A stretch of DNA of 64,000 nucleotides from Sphingobacterium yanglingense (GCF_004363245.1 NZ_SNYV01000015.1:1-64000); one strand, 5' to 3'; shown: positions 9,047 through 17,977, numbered from the stretch's first letter. The notes: a model not told the origin generated them from the sequence alone. Translations and numbers: made by a program.

Positions 9047-10444
9047 ATGCAGCAACCACTAGAGACTATATTCCAAAATCAAAAAGCTAATTACAAAGCT
9101 GTGGGAGCACCATCTGCCGATATCCGTATACAGCAGTTGAAGCGACTCAAAGATTGTATTCAAAAGTATGAGCTTTTAATATTTCAGGCGTTGGCTGATG
9201 ATCTTGGCAAGAGTAAATTTGAAGCTGCAGTCACAGAGGTTTATTTTATCTATTCAGAAATCGATTTCGCCATCAAGCATCTCCGACAATGGGTGCTCCC
9301 TAAGCGAGCAAAATCAACCCTTTCAAGCTTATTTGCAAAACACAGGATAACCTACCAACCTAAAGGGATCTGTCTCATTATAGCCCCTTGGAACTATCCA
9401 TTTCAATTGACTATGGGGCCTTTAATATCGGCTCTATCTGCGGGTAATAGGGTGATGATCAAACCTTCTGAATACAGCATCCATACCTCCAATATTATTC
9501 TCAAGATCCTAACGACTGCATTCGATCCATCTTCAGTTTACTGTGCATTAGGAAACCAAGATATATCCACAGCCCTTCTTGAACTTCCTTTTGATCATAT
9601 ATTTTTTACAGGGAGTACCCAGGTAGGACAAATCGTCATGCGGGCGGCAGCAAAACATCTGAGCTCAGTCACGCTCGAACTTGGTGGCAAATCCCCCGTA
9701 TTAATAGGCCAAGATACCGATTTACAAAAGGCAGCCGAAAAAATAGCATGGGGCAAGCTCCTTAATGCAGGGCAGACCTGCATTGCACCGGATTATATCT
9801 TGATCCAAAAGGATCAAGAAGCCCAATTTATCCATTATTTTCAAACTGCAGTAGCACATTTCATATACAGTCCATCTGGCGCTATGAATAGGGACAGTTA
9901 TGCCAAGATCATCACTCCAAAACACCTTTCTCGCTTACATCAGCTCATAGACGATGCCTGTACACAGGGAGCACGTATCGCGTGGAAGGGGGCTGGAGAT
10001 TCAGCAGACACCTTTGCCCCCACACTCCTACAAAATGTACCACCGGAAAGCCGAATCATGCAAGAGGAGATATTCGGCCCGATATTACCCATAATCACCT
10101 ACGACACACTGGAAGAGGCAATAAAATTCATTCAAGATAGACCGAAACCATTGGCATTGTATCTATTTTCCAATAGTATAAAAATGACAGATCATGTCCT
10201 TAAAAACGTGAGTTCTGGAGGAGCCTGTGTCAATGATGTAATTCTCCATGTATCTAATCCACACCTCCCTTTTGGCGGAGTCAACCAAAGTGGCACAGGA
10301 AGTTCGCACGGTTATTTTGGCTTTAAAACATTCTCTCACGAGCGCGCTGTTATGTACCAATCGAATTTTGCGTTCTCCAAACTTATCTACCCTCCGTATA
10401 GTGACAAGAGTAGTTTATTAAAATGGTTAAAGCGCTTGATGTAA
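9047..10444 (+). CDS. NAD(P)-dependent aldehyde dehydrogenase
   Basis: 465 residues covering a full class 3-type aldehyde dehydrogenase. The general-base glutamate is E211 in VTLELGGKSP, the nucleophile is C245 in NAGQTCIAP, and the cofactor-loop motif FFTGSTQVG is at about 186-194. The length and the hydrophobic/basic C-terminus resemble fatty or coniferyl aldehyde dehydrogenases. It oxidises aldehydes to acids in the cytoplasm; the substrate cannot be read from sequence. Its stop is 5 bp from the stop of the convergent acyltransferase gene, with no obvious terminator between them. Confidence 0.93.
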   Translation: MQQPLETIFQNQKANYKAVGAPSADIRIQQLKRLKDCIQKYELLIFQALADDLGKSKFEAAVTEVYFIYSEIDFAIKHLRQWVLPKRAKSTLSSLFAKHRITYQPKGICLIIAPWNYPFQLTMGPLISALSAGNRVMIKPSEYSIHTSNIILKILTTAFDPSSVYCALGNQDISTALLELPFDHIFFTGSTQVGQIVMRAAAKHLSSVTLELGGKSPVLIGQDTDLQKAAEKIAWGKLLNAGQTCIAPDYILIQKDQEAQFIHYFQTAVAHFIYSPSGAMNRDSYAKIITPKHLSRLHQLIDDACTQGARIAWKGAGDSADTFAPTLLQNVPPESRIMQEEIFGPILPIITYDTLEEAIKFIQDRPKPLALYLFSNSIKMTDHVLKNVSSGGACVNDVILHVSNPHLPFGGVNQSGTGSSHGYFGFKTFSHERAVMYQSNFAFSKLIYPPYSDKSSLLKWLKRLM

Positions 10445-10449
10445 TATCA

Positions 10450-11493
10450 CTATTTCGGATCTTTCCGCATCCACCGAATCAACCTTGGTTCTATTTTGTA
10501 ACTTATTAGATAGGCTAGTCCCACCATGCATAGCGTCACGATAGATACCAGTACATATTTATTCACATAGGGATAAAGCTTATTAAATGTAATAAATCCT
10601 ATATGTTGATGCAACAGATACAATGGATAAGTCAACATTCCGAGTTTCACCCATCGCTGGCTATTGATAAAATGCATCTTTTTTAGAGCTACAAAGGTCA
10701 TCAAGGCATAGAATCCAATGATTGCTCCTCCGATGACATAGGAAGAAAACTCCTCATGAAAAGTACGTTGCAGCCAGTTGATCCGGCCTATTGATGTATA
10801 GACAGATAAAAAAAGACAGTAGGCCAGTAAAATGAAGTAAGTAACTTTCGGGCCAACAGCATAAATTCGATAAAATAGTATTCCTGCAATAAAATAGGAG
10901 CTCCAATCTAAAATAAAAAAATGATGTAACGCGGTATAAATTGGTGTCCCCCCTATGATAAACCGTAAACTGGATAAGAGTAACCAAACAATGATCAAAT
11001 AGTCGAGACTGATTTTTTTAATATAATTCACCATCAAAAAAATCGCGATCAAAAGGTAAAATTTCATTTCTACATACAACGACCAATAGGCACCGTCCAC
11101 ATGTCCCACATCGAATAATGTCTGTATCATTGTCATATTGACCAAAAATTTTTCTCCTGTAACCGAGTACCTAGGAGCTCCGAAATAATAGGTGATTACA
11201 GCCGTTGCACAGAGACACAACCAATACACCGGATAAAGACGTTCAAAACGAGATTGTAAAAACCGAGGTAAGGAAAGGTGTTTTATTGAAAAAGCAATCA
11301 CAAATCCACTAATTATAAAGAACATATCTACCCCTAGGTATCCATATTTAAAATAGGAGCCGATCTCATCAAAACGCAAAAGCGACATATTGCCAGCTTT
11401 GAATCCCCGGTACAAAAAGTGATAACATAGAACTGCCATAGCGGCAATAAACCGGAAAAGATCAATCTGATAAACCCTTGTGGATGACATCAT
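10450..11493 (-). CDS. Acyltransferase 3 family membrane protein (OafA-like)
   Basis: About 347 residues from the ATGATG at 11493. An in-frame TTG at 11502 falls inside a promoter -7 box and is rejected as the start. Ten or so hydrophobic helices and the N-terminal motif DLFRFIAAMAVLCYHF (Arg then His in helix 1) identify acyltransferase family 3. These enzymes transfer acetyl or other acyl groups to sugars of O-antigen, exopolysaccharide or similar extracytoplasmic acceptors. The acceptor here is unknown. The gene stands alone, convergent with the aldehyde dehydrogenase. Confidence 0.88.
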   Translation of the reverse strand: MMSSTRVYQIDLFRFIAAMAVLCYHFLYRGFKAGNMSLLRFDEIGSYFKYGYLGVDMFFIISGFVIAFSIKHLSLPRFLQSRFERLYPVYWLCLCATAVITYYFGAPRYSVTGEKFLVNMTMIQTLFDVGHVDGAYWSLYVEMKFYLLIAIFLMVNYIKKISLDYLIIVWLLLSSLRFIIGGTPIYTALHHFFILDWSSYFIAGILFYRIYAVGPKVTYFILLAYCLFLSVYTSIGRINWLQRTFHEEFSSYVIGGAIIGFYALMTFVALKKMHFINSQRWVKLGMLTYPLYLLHQHIGFITFNKLYPYVNKYVLVSIVTLCMVGLAYLISYKIEPRLIRWMRKDPK

Positions 11494-11499
11494 AGCGCG

Positions 11500-11507
11500 C
11501 AAAGGTA
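11500..11507 (-). promoter_or_regulatory. -7 promoter box of acyltransferase gene, six bases before ATG
   Basis: The minus strand reads TACCTTTG (consensus TAnnTTTG), then six bases, then ATGATG. The predicted start site coincides with or immediately precedes the start codon, so the mRNA is expected to be leaderless or nearly so. Confidence 0.5.
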
Positions 11508-11606
11508 GTCAAACTTTGGAAACAAAATTTTATCTTAATCTGTCTCTAGAACAGATTATTGCCACAAACTCATTACAGACTATCTTTTCCTACTCTAAAA
11601 TCAAAC

Positions 11607-11701
11607 TTTGGCATGGTATTGGATTAGTACTTAGTATTCATAATTTAGGTTAATAATTGGTTAGTTAAAACGCCTGTGGCTCCCCGCCTCAGGCGTTTTT
11701 T
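11607..11701 (+). ncRNA. Putative small RNA gene, copy 1, with its own promoter and terminator
   Basis: The unit has three parts. A promoter-like start TTTGGCA (11607-11613) shows GG at 11610-11611 and G at 11622 after ten bases, the spacing of a sigma-54 -24/-12 element, although the -12 dinucleotide is GA rather than GC. A 38-nt block (11633-11670) is identical to the second copy and begins at the position predicted as +1. An intrinsic terminator follows: stem CGCCTG(T)GG / CC(T)CAGGCG at 11671-11679 and 11687-11695, loop CTCCCCG, then six T. The expected transcript is about 65 nt. No gene on the plus strand ends nearby: the last one stops at 10444, with the opposite-strand acyltransferase between. 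The terminator therefore has nothing else to terminate. Function unknown; the C-rich loop could pair with G-rich ribosome-binding sites. Confidence 0.68.
11671..11701 (+). terminator. Intrinsic terminator of small RNA copy 1
   Basis: A nine-position stem with one T-T mismatch, loop CTCCCCG and six T residues. The stem differs from copy 2 by paired changes (see 14025-14056). Confidence 0.85.
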
Positions 11702-11750
11702 AGTATTATTCTTTTAACTTTGCTTTTGTTAAAAAAAGCAAGGAATTTTA

Positions 11751-12689
11751 ATGCGTAAATCAAATTCAGGCAAATTAGTTATTATCAGTGTATTCTCTGT
11801 CGCTACAGTTTTGATGGCATTCTACTATTTTTTAACAAGTAATGACTCGCAGATTAATATCCAAGCACCTGCACACTTCGGAGTTCCCGTAGACAAAGGT
11901 TCAGTTACCGTACAAGGTGCAAGCCTTGGCAGAATGCTCTTTAATGATCCTCTACTCTCAAAACACCAGAAAATATCCTGTGCTTCTTGTCATCAGCAAA
12001 CTGCCTCATACGCCGATCAAGGCAAGAGGCTTAGTATTGGTGACAGAGGGCTACCTACCCATCGGAATGCTCCTGCACTAGTCAATATGATATGGAAAAA
12101 CTATTTCTTTGCAGATGGACGTGCTAATCGGCTAGAAGAAACGATTCTCAATGCGATAAATGATACGTTAGAACTGAACAGTAATATAGATCTAATAGTC
12201 CAACGCGTAGCACAACATCCGATCTACAGTAAAAAAATCAAAGCGCTATTTCAGACTCAAGACATCAAAGGTGAACAGGTGATCGACGCACTAGCACAAT
12301 ACCTGCGCACATTAAACTCATCAGACAGCAAATATGACCGTATGCTTCTGGGCGAAGTTCTATTTACAGATATGGAAAAAAAAGGGCAGCTGATATTTGA
12401 AGGTCAGTGCGCTTCCTGCCACATCCCTCCGTTCTTTCATAGCAACGTACCAACATACGACGCACAACATAGAAAAATCCTTAGTCCGTCTTTACGTAAT
12501 ATTCATTATTCTGCACCTTATATGCACGATGGACGCTTTGACAATCTCGATAGCTTACTACGATATCACCCTCTTGAGTTTTCAAAAAACCCTGAGCAGA
12601 AAAATCTAAGTAAGATAGAAATAGAGTCTATCCATTCTTTCTTAAAAACACTTACGGACAAACAGTTTTTGAACCCAAACTCCTATTAG
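11751..12689 (+). CDS. Di-haem cytochrome c peroxidase / MauG family protein
   Basis: 312 residues with an N-terminal membrane anchor or signal (about 8-28). Two haem-attachment motifs are present: CASCH at 77-81 and CASCH at 220-224. Between them lie the typical peroxidase segments (LPTHRNAPALVN, AQYLRTLNS..SKYDR), and after the second haem the PYMHDGRFDNLDSLLRYH segment. The protein is expected in the periplasm, reducing hydrogen peroxide with electrons from a cytochrome, or oxidising another substrate as MauG does. A -7-like TAACTTTG lies at 11715-11722 and an AAGGAA before the ATG. It is followed 18 bp later by the TPR-LuxR regulator, probably co-transcribed. Confidence 0.92.
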   Translation: MRKSNSGKLVIISVFSVATVLMAFYYFLTSNDSQINIQAPAHFGVPVDKGSVTVQGASLGRMLFNDPLLSKHQKISCASCHQQTASYADQGKRLSIGDRGLPTHRNAPALVNMIWKNYFFADGRANRLEETILNAINDTLELNSNIDLIVQRVAQHPIYSKKIKALFQTQDIKGEQVIDALAQYLRTLNSSDSKYDRMLLGEVLFTDMEKKGQLIFEGQCASCHIPPFFHSNVPTYDAQHRKILSPSLRNIHYSAPYMHDGRFDNLDSLLRYHPLEFSKNPEQKNLSKIEIESIHSFLKTLTDKQFLNPNSY

Positions 12690-12707
12690 CATCAGTTTAC
12701 CAACACC

Positions 12708-13928
12708 ATGAAATTACCTTTAATAGCCATTTTATCATTTGCCCTATATGCGTGCACTTCACGACAGCCCTTAGACCCCGATCTGCTCCATCAAGAGATA
12801 TCAGAGCTAAACGACAAAAACAGTTATGAAGCATCTCTAGTAAAGTTGGACAATATCATTCACGACGAAGAGTCCTCCGATTACGAAATATACAATGCGT
12901 ACCTACAAAAGGCATTAACCTATAAAAGAGTATTCAATTACCCTGAAGTACTTGCCAACCTTGATCAGGCTTATCAATACGGTAAGAATACTAAACAACG
13001 TGCAGCAACAGAAATACGCGTACTCGTAGAGAAGGCACTTATTTTTTTTGATTCGCAGGACTATAACGCACTTGACACTTATCTCAACAAAATAAAAGGC
13101 AAAAACCTAGACTTATTAAACGCCGAAAGCCGTGCTTTTTATCTAAACATCCTTGCTGTATTGGAAATACGGGTCGGTAATTTTCAAGTTGCAGATTCAA
13201 TCCTATCCGAAGGCATTCATATCCTAAGGAAACAGAGTCCTAAACACCTGCCACTTGTCTACTCTAAGCTAATAGGCTTAAGCGATCACCTGAAAGATAG
13301 ACCAAAAGCCGAAGAAGCTTTTAAACAGGGAATGCATTATGCGGAGAAGTATAATATGAACCTCTACAAGATCAGCTTGCTCTATGCAATGAGCAACTTT
13401 TGCAGTGTCATTGAAGATTACAAAGCAGCATCTATGTATGAAAAACAGGGCATTGCCATATCCAGTCAATATAACGCGCCATTTGAAAATGGCAAATTGA
13501 CTGTATTAGAAAAAGAGCTCCTTTCTACCCGAAAAAATCTCGAAATCCAGTACAATAATAAAACACGTATTATATTAATTTTACTGTCGATCATTTTTTT
13601 AGTGCTCATCGCGGTGCTATATAGACTGATCAAGGTCAGCAAACAACGGAATGTGCTGTTAGAAAATGAAAACCACATGATGCGCAAAGAGTTGGAAAAA
13701 CTGACCAGTGAAACAAACGATAAAGGAGAGGCAAAACTAGAGTTGGAAAAATACAACCTGACGGTACGGCAAGAAGAAATTATAGCTTTACTAAAACAAG
13801 GAAAAACCAACAAGGAAATTGGAAATGAATTATTCATCTCTGAAAACACCGTAAAATACCATTTGAAGGCGATCTATAATATCCTCGACATCGGTAGCCG
13901 TACAGATTTACTCCATCATCAAGAATAA
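12708..13928 (+). CDS. TPR-containing membrane LuxR-type regulator (lipoprotein-like N-terminus)
   Basis: 406 residues. The N-terminus looks like a lipoprotein signal (LSFALYACTS, Cys at about 16). Degenerate TPR helices fill about 20-280, one membrane helix lies at about 285-306 (ILILLSIIFLVLIAVLY), then a coiled coil and a C-terminal LuxR/GerE helix-turn-helix (LTVRQEEIIALLKQGKTNKE, ending near TVKYHLKAIYNIL). This one-component arrangement, with an extracytoplasmic TPR sensor joined to a cytoplasmic DNA-binding domain, is common in Bacteroidota. It follows the peroxidase gene directly, and the second small-RNA copy follows it, so it may control either one; this is inference. A cleaved lipoprotein and a single inner-membrane helix are topologically compatible, but the lipobox is not ideal. 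Confidence 0.85.
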   Translation: MKLPLIAILSFALYACTSRQPLDPDLLHQEISELNDKNSYEASLVKLDNIIHDEESSDYEIYNAYLQKALTYKRVFNYPEVLANLDQAYQYGKNTKQRAATEIRVLVEKALIFFDSQDYNALDTYLNKIKGKNLDLLNAESRAFYLNILAVLEIRVGNFQVADSILSEGIHILRKQSPKHLPLVYSKLIGLSDHLKDRPKAEEAFKQGMHYAEKYNMNLYKISLLYAMSNFCSVIEDYKAASMYEKQGIAISSQYNAPFENGKLTVLEKELLSTRKNLEIQYNNKTRIILILLSIIFLVLIAVLYRLIKVSKQRNVLLENENHMMRKELEKLTSETNDKGEAKLELEKYNLTVRQEEIIALLKQGKTNKEIGNELFISENTVKYHLKAIYNILDIGSRTDLLHHQE

Positions 13929-13959
13929 AACATAAAAACAAACAAGTTGATTATATTTT

Positions 13960-14056
13960 TTTGGCACGATATTAGTAACTACCTAAGTATTCATAATTTA
14001 GGTTAATAATTGGTTAGTTAAAAACGCCTGAAGCTCCCCGCTTCAGGCGTTTTTTT
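13960..14056 (+). ncRNA. Putative small RNA gene, copy 2, with its own promoter and terminator
   Basis: This aligns with copy 1 (11607-11701) without gaps through the promoter and core. TTTGGCA is at 13960-13966, with GG-N10-GT at 13963-13976. A divergent stretch of about ten bases follows, then the identical 38-nt block at 13986-14023. After one extra A comes a hairpin CGCCTGAAG/CTTCAGGCG (14025-14033 with 14041-14049), loop CTCCCCG, then seven T. The conserved block begins about where +1 would fall for a -24/-12 promoter. It lies 31 bp after the LuxR gene, so here a terminator role for that gene is also possible. The shared upstream part argues for a separate transcript. Confidence 0.66.
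14025..14056 (+). terminator. Intrinsic terminator of small RNA copy 2
   Basis: A perfect 9-bp stem, loop CTCCCCG and seven T. Compared with copy 1, a G-C pair has become A-T and the T-T mismatch has become A-T, so pairing is kept while sequence changes. Confidence 0.87.
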
Positions 14057-14096
14057 ATTACCTAACTACACTATTGCTTTTCTATTCTTCATTGCC

Positions 14097-14104
14097 TAAG
14101 TTTG
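14097..14104 (+). promoter_or_regulatory. -7 promoter box of the class IV aminotransferase
   Basis: TAAGTTTG fits TAnnTTTG and lies 26 nt before the ATG at 14131. It falls inside the longer open frame, which supports the downstream start. No clear -33 box was found at the usual distance. Confidence 0.4.
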
Positions 14105-14130
14105 TTATAGTCCTACAAAACATAAAAGTG

Positions 14131-14970
14131 ATGCAGATAACCTACGTAATATTAAATGGAGTACAGATTCCTGAACATGAAGCTCAATTGTCCATCAATG
14201 ATCTCGCTATAGTCCGGGGTTACGGGATATTTGATTATTTCAAAACGGTCCAAGGCACGCCACTATTTTTAGAAGACAATTTAGATCGCTTTTACAACTC
14301 AGCCCGTCTCATGGACTTACCGGTTAATTATAGCCGTACTGAGATCAAAAGCATGATCGAGCAACTGATGCTAGCTAATAACATGCCCGATTCGGGCATC
14401 AAGATATTACTGACAGGAGGCTATAGCCCAGATGGATATAGTATCGCTGAGCCGAATTTGATTATTAGCCAGCATCCGATCACAAGAGATGATCTAGCCG
14501 AAAATAAGGGCATTAAATTGCTTCCTTTCGAGTATCACCGTCCTTTTAGTCAGGTCAAATCCATCGACTATGTCATGGGGATCCAAGCATTAAAAAAAGC
14601 AAAAGAGGCAGGTGCCAATGATGTCGTATACGTACAAAACGGTCTACTTTCAGAATGTCCTCGTGCCAACTTTTTCTTAGTAAGTGATGACGGTACCCTG
14701 CTCACGGCCGGAGATGACGTGTTACAAGGTATAACACGGATGAAGATTTTAGAAGTAGCGAAAGAACATTTTAAAATAGAGGTCCGCGATATCAGTCTCG
14801 AAGATCTAAAAAACGCCAGCGAAGCTTTTATCAGTTCAACCACCAAGAACATAACGCCAGTTACCGAAGTACTAGGCCATAAAGAATTTGGAGCTGGTGC
14901 CGGTACGGTAACCAAGCAGCTACAGGTTTTACTCAATCAGCTCATGTACGAGCTTGAAACCAGCGAATAA
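14131..14970 (+). CDS. PLP-dependent class IV aminotransferase (branched-chain/D-amino-acid type)
   Basis: About 279 residues from the ATG at 14131. The frame opens at 14074, but the extra 19 residues are not part of the fold and contain the promoter box. Landmarks of fold-type IV are present: the N-terminal SINDLAIVRGYGIFDYFKT segment, the PLP lysine in VKSIDYVMGIQALKKAKEAG (about K143), and LSECPRANFFLV. The enzyme transfers amino groups between amino acids and 2-oxo acids, or, in related members, acts as aminodeoxychorismate lyase. The subgroup cannot be fixed by eye; the length and the K-S-I-D-Y site resemble small IlvE/Dat-like proteins of Bacteroidota. Confidence 0.87.
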   Translation: MQITYVILNGVQIPEHEAQLSINDLAIVRGYGIFDYFKTVQGTPLFLEDNLDRFYNSARLMDLPVNYSRTEIKSMIEQLMLANNMPDSGIKILLTGGYSPDGYSIAEPNLIISQHPITRDDLAENKGIKLLPFEYHRPFSQVKSIDYVMGIQALKKAKEAGANDVVYVQNGLLSECPRANFFLVSDDGTLLTAGDDVLQGITRMKILEVAKEHFKIEVRDISLEDLKNASEAFISSTTKNITPVTEVLGHKEFGAGAGTVTKQLQVLLNQLMYELETSE

Positions 14971-14972
14971 AT

Positions 14973-15017
14973 AAAAAATCCGCAATATACCTCTCCAGAA
15001 GGAGAGGATATTACGGA
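14973..15017 (-). terminator. Intrinsic terminator of the haem-uptake operon
   Basis: The minus strand folds into a long stem: TCCG/CGGA outside, AATAT/ATATT in the middle, and CCTCTCC/GGAGAGG around a four-base loop. Six T follow (14978-14973). It lies 18 bp past the HmuY stop and directly behind the convergent aminotransferase. Confidence 0.85.
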
Positions 15018-15034
15018 CAAACAAAAGAGAAATA

Positions 15035-15625
15035 TTAGAACTTATTAGAGCCGTTGCCCTGCAACACATAATTGAATGTATAATGCTGTTTTGGCCATTT
15101 TTCACCTCGCGTGGGGATATCTGCAAAGTCAGCAATTGTCACACTAGGATTCCCTTTATAGTAACTGACCATTTCTAACTTTACATAATTTCCTTTACTT
15201 GTCCTGACCAGAATAAGCACACCAGGCTTCATCAATATGGCATGCTGAGGTGTATTATATAGCGTATTGACGTAGTAGGTATTATTGCCCGTAATCCCCG
15301 AAGTACTATACCCCTCAGTAGGTGCTGTGTGATAGGATGATAATAATCCCTCAACCAATTGACCAACGGCCCCATTGCCAAAACCTATCGTTGTACCCGT
15401 TATTTTAATATCCCAATCGGTAGCACTCTCTTCCGTTTCCTTGTTTCGCTCCAGACTGAAATACACACCACCTTTGTCCAATCCATTAAGATCCTTAACG
15501 GCAACTACTTCCTGCTTCTTTTCCTCTTCTTCAGGACCGGTATTATCCTTACTACAACTGCCAACCAGTAGCCCCAATGAAATCGCAAACAGACTGACCT
15601 GCTGCAAAAATCGATTTTTAACCAT
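15035..15625 (-). CDS. hmuY: HmuY-family haem-binding lipoprotein
   Basis: 196 residues. The lipobox LLVGSCSK places the lipidated cysteine at about residue 24, followed by an acidic Glu-rich linker. The body carries HmuY-family features: VYFSLERNKE..TDWDI near the start, TT-x-GFGNGA, and the terminal YTFNYVLQGNGSNKF. HmuY proteins sit on the outer-membrane surface, capture haem from host or environmental haemoproteins and pass it to a TonB receptor. The gene directly follows the receptor gene (27 bp gap) and closes the operon. The axial haem ligands known from Porphyromonas cannot be assigned here with certainty. Confidence 0.85.
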   Translation of the reverse strand: MVKNRFLQQVSLFAISLGLLVGSCSKDNTGPEEEEKKQEVVAVKDLNGLDKGGVYFSLERNKETEESATDWDIKITGTTIGFGNGAVGQLVEGLLSSYHTAPTEGYSTSGITGNNTYYVNTLYNTPQHAILMKPGVLILVRTSKGNYVKLEMVSYYKGNPSVTIADFADIPTRGEKWPKQHYTFNYVLQGNGSNKF

Positions 15626-15652
15626 TTTTCTGTGTTTTTAAATATGAATGTA

Positions 15653-17977
15653 TTAGTTAATTATACGATAAGATATACCTGCGAAGAGCAAGCGTCCGGG
15701 CATAGTCGCTATTCCTGTACGTTTGATATCGCTAAGATTTTCGGCCGAAAGCGTACATCTTAGAAGGTCTTTATACAGTGATTTGACAATAGAAGCATTC
15801 ACTATCGAATAGCCAGACGCATATTCTTCATCTAGATTCAAGATACCATTGCCATCGATATCCCTTACACCAAAGCGGCTACGATAGGCCCATCGCAGGG
15901 TAAATACCAGCCCCGGCTTTGGGCAGCTATAAGTCAAACTCATATTGCTGCTGTACCGGGACCGGTTAAAGAGCCCACCGTATTCGTGAGGCTTGACCAA
16001 TCGACTCGCCCCTGTCTCTACATCACGGGTGTAATATCCCTTTCCTGCAGCTATGGCATTCTGCACTGTGGTATTTGCCGTACGTAGATACTGTCCGCCG
16101 AGTTGGACTCGCAGGTCTCGCCATGTATAAGAGATGGTGGACTCTATGCCTTTGATAATAACATGATCCTGATTCGAATACGTATACACCGACTTACCGT
16201 TTTTTTGGGTGGCCAGAGCGAAAGTCTCGATCAGGTTGGAAACTTCATTGTAGAAAAAAGTACTTCCTATGCTCAGATTTGCTAAGGGCTTTACCTGCAA
16301 ACTTCCTTGATAATTCCAGGATCGTTCTGCATCCAGCGCTTTGATATTCGACGGGTCAGACAGCACTTCGGCAATTTCACCTGCCTCTATAAGTTTACTC
16401 AACTTATAGGCTGCATCTTCCGCACCAAATACACTATACCCTTGCGTAGGGTTAGTCCAGTTGAGATACAGCTCTCTAAAATCAGGCGCCTTATACGCAC
16501 TCCCTACGGAGCCGTTGATCGTCAACCATGACCACAACTTATATTTTCCGGCTACTTTGGGACTAAATTGTGAAGCGTAAACACTATGCGTATCGAAGCG
16601 CCCGCCCGCGATGACGCTAAATCGGTCAGAAAACTTAACATCCGCCTGTAGGTAAACAAATCCAGCTCTGAATTCCTTTTTATCGTCATAGCGATTTGCC
16701 TTTAGCCATTCATCCGTCCCCCCTGCTCCTCCTGTCAGATCAATCCTATCATTCACTTTAAAATCATGCTGCAGCTCTGCCCTGGAAAACTTCTGATCAA
16801 AAAAATCATGGTTATACAAACTTCCATCCTCCACGACATGAATACGGGTATCAGTTTTATAAAAAGATTGATTGCCCCTTAAAAAAGACTTATGTCGATC
16901 TGAAAAACGATATTCAACCCGAGGCGTAACAACCAAATCCCTTCTCAGAAATCTGGAAGAAACCATTTCCTGTGTTACTGCTGTATTTGTTTTATACTGA
17001 TCCTCAGCGTGCTCATCATTATACTTTAGCCCGAGCTGGACATCCAGTTTAGGTGTAACCTGATGGTTCACTTTGATACTTCCCGTATAACCATAAAACG
17101 GAGCTACCGTCTTTCCCACCGCATCACCTGCATAACCATAACCACTATTACTGAATCTATTAAAAGCAGTATAGACACCGGTTTTGGGTCCAGCAACGCT
17201 ACCTTCCAGACCAATATCAAGGGCATGATGTGTACCGTAACGTACCGATGCTCCCATCTGTTTGCCCAAAGACGGTTTTTTGGTTATAATATTTATAACT
17301 CCCGCCATTGCTTCAGAGCCGTACAACGAGGAGGATGGACCTTTCATGATTTCGATACGCTCTACATTGGTCATCGTGATACGCGAAAGCTCCAGTGTAC
17401 CCGAGCTCCGTCCTATAACGGGTTCGCCATCGATCAATACCAACGTGTACTTGGCATCGAATCCCTGTAGTTGAACTCCCGTACCATGATTCTCAGCCAG
17501 CACCATGCCCGTCTGTTCAGCGAGAACCTCATTAAGCCGTACCATTCCCTTCTGTTTGATCTCTTCTTTACCAATCACCGTGATGGGAAGAGGAATATCT
17601 GCTATATTTTTTTCGGTACGTGTTGCCGTTACGACAACTTCATTCAGCGTTACCGCCTCACGGAATAATCTAAACACAGGACACTGCTTCTCTTCAAAGC
17701 TTGCCGAATATTGCTGCCTTACATAGCCGATCTTACTGACTTCCAGACTATGCTCTCCTGCCTCCGAATCAAAATAAAACTCGCCTTTATCATCGGTCTT
17801 TTCTGTCCGTTTCACATGAATCAAGTAAATTGTAGCACCGGATACCGGTTCCCCTCTCTCATCGATAATCTGCCCTTTCAATCTCCTGTCTAGCTGGGCG
17901 TAGCACGTTCTTCCTCCAAAAAAAAGAGCACAGTGCACCAACAAAATAGCTGCTATTTTGCAATTAATAAATTTCAT
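15653..17977 (-). CDS. hmuR: TonB-dependent outer-membrane haem receptor
   Basis: 774 residues. A signal peptide (1-27) is followed by a carboxypeptidase-regulatory-like domain (about 33-105), a plug domain (VVVTATRTEKNIADIP at 114 to INIITKKP near 235) and a 22-strand barrel with a beta-signal-like C-terminus. YKAP at 495-498 resembles the FRAP motif of haem receptors. It is predicted to take haem or haem-protein ligands from HmuY across the outer membrane using TonB energy. It lies between the PepSY-TM gene upstream (37 bp) and hmuY downstream. The symbol rests on the HmuY partnership rather than on identity to a characterised receptor. Confidence 0.87.
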   Translation of the reverse strand: MKFINCKIAAILLVHCALFFGGRTCYAQLDRRLKGQIIDERGEPVSGATIYLIHVKRTEKTDDKGEFYFDSEAGEHSLEVSKIGYVRQQYSASFEEKQCPVFRLFREAVTLNEVVVTATRTEKNIADIPLPITVIGKEEIKQKGMVRLNEVLAEQTGMVLAENHGTGVQLQGFDAKYTLVLIDGEPVIGRSSGTLELSRITMTNVERIEIMKGPSSSLYGSEAMAGVINIITKKPSLGKQMGASVRYGTHHALDIGLEGSVAGPKTGVYTAFNRFSNSGYGYAGDAVGKTVAPFYGYTGSIKVNHQVTPKLDVQLGLKYNDEHAEDQYKTNTAVTQEMVSSRFLRRDLVVTPRVEYRFSDRHKSFLRGNQSFYKTDTRIHVVEDGSLYNHDFFDQKFSRAELQHDFKVNDRIDLTGGAGGTDEWLKANRYDDKKEFRAGFVYLQADVKFSDRFSVIAGGRFDTHSVYASQFSPKVAGKYKLWSWLTINGSVGSAYKAPDFRELYLNWTNPTQGYSVFGAEDAAYKLSKLIEAGEIAEVLSDPSNIKALDAERSWNYQGSLQVKPLANLSIGSTFFYNEVSNLIETFALATQKNGKSVYTYSNQDHVIIKGIESTISYTWRDLRVQLGGQYLRTANTTVQNAIAAGKGYYTRDVETGASRLVKPHEYGGLFNRSRYSSNMSLTYSCPKPGLVFTLRWAYRSRFGVRDIDGNGILNLDEEYASGYSIVNASIVKSLYKDLLRCTLSAENLSDIKRTGIATMPGRLLFAGISYRIIN

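Noticed and set aside
11502..11502. TTG start for the acyltransferase
   Set aside because: It falls within the -7 promoter box; ATGATG at 11493 is the natural start.
14074..14130. N-terminal extension of the aminotransferase
   Set aside because: It contains a -7 box and has no similarity to the family; ATG 14131 starts the conserved fold.
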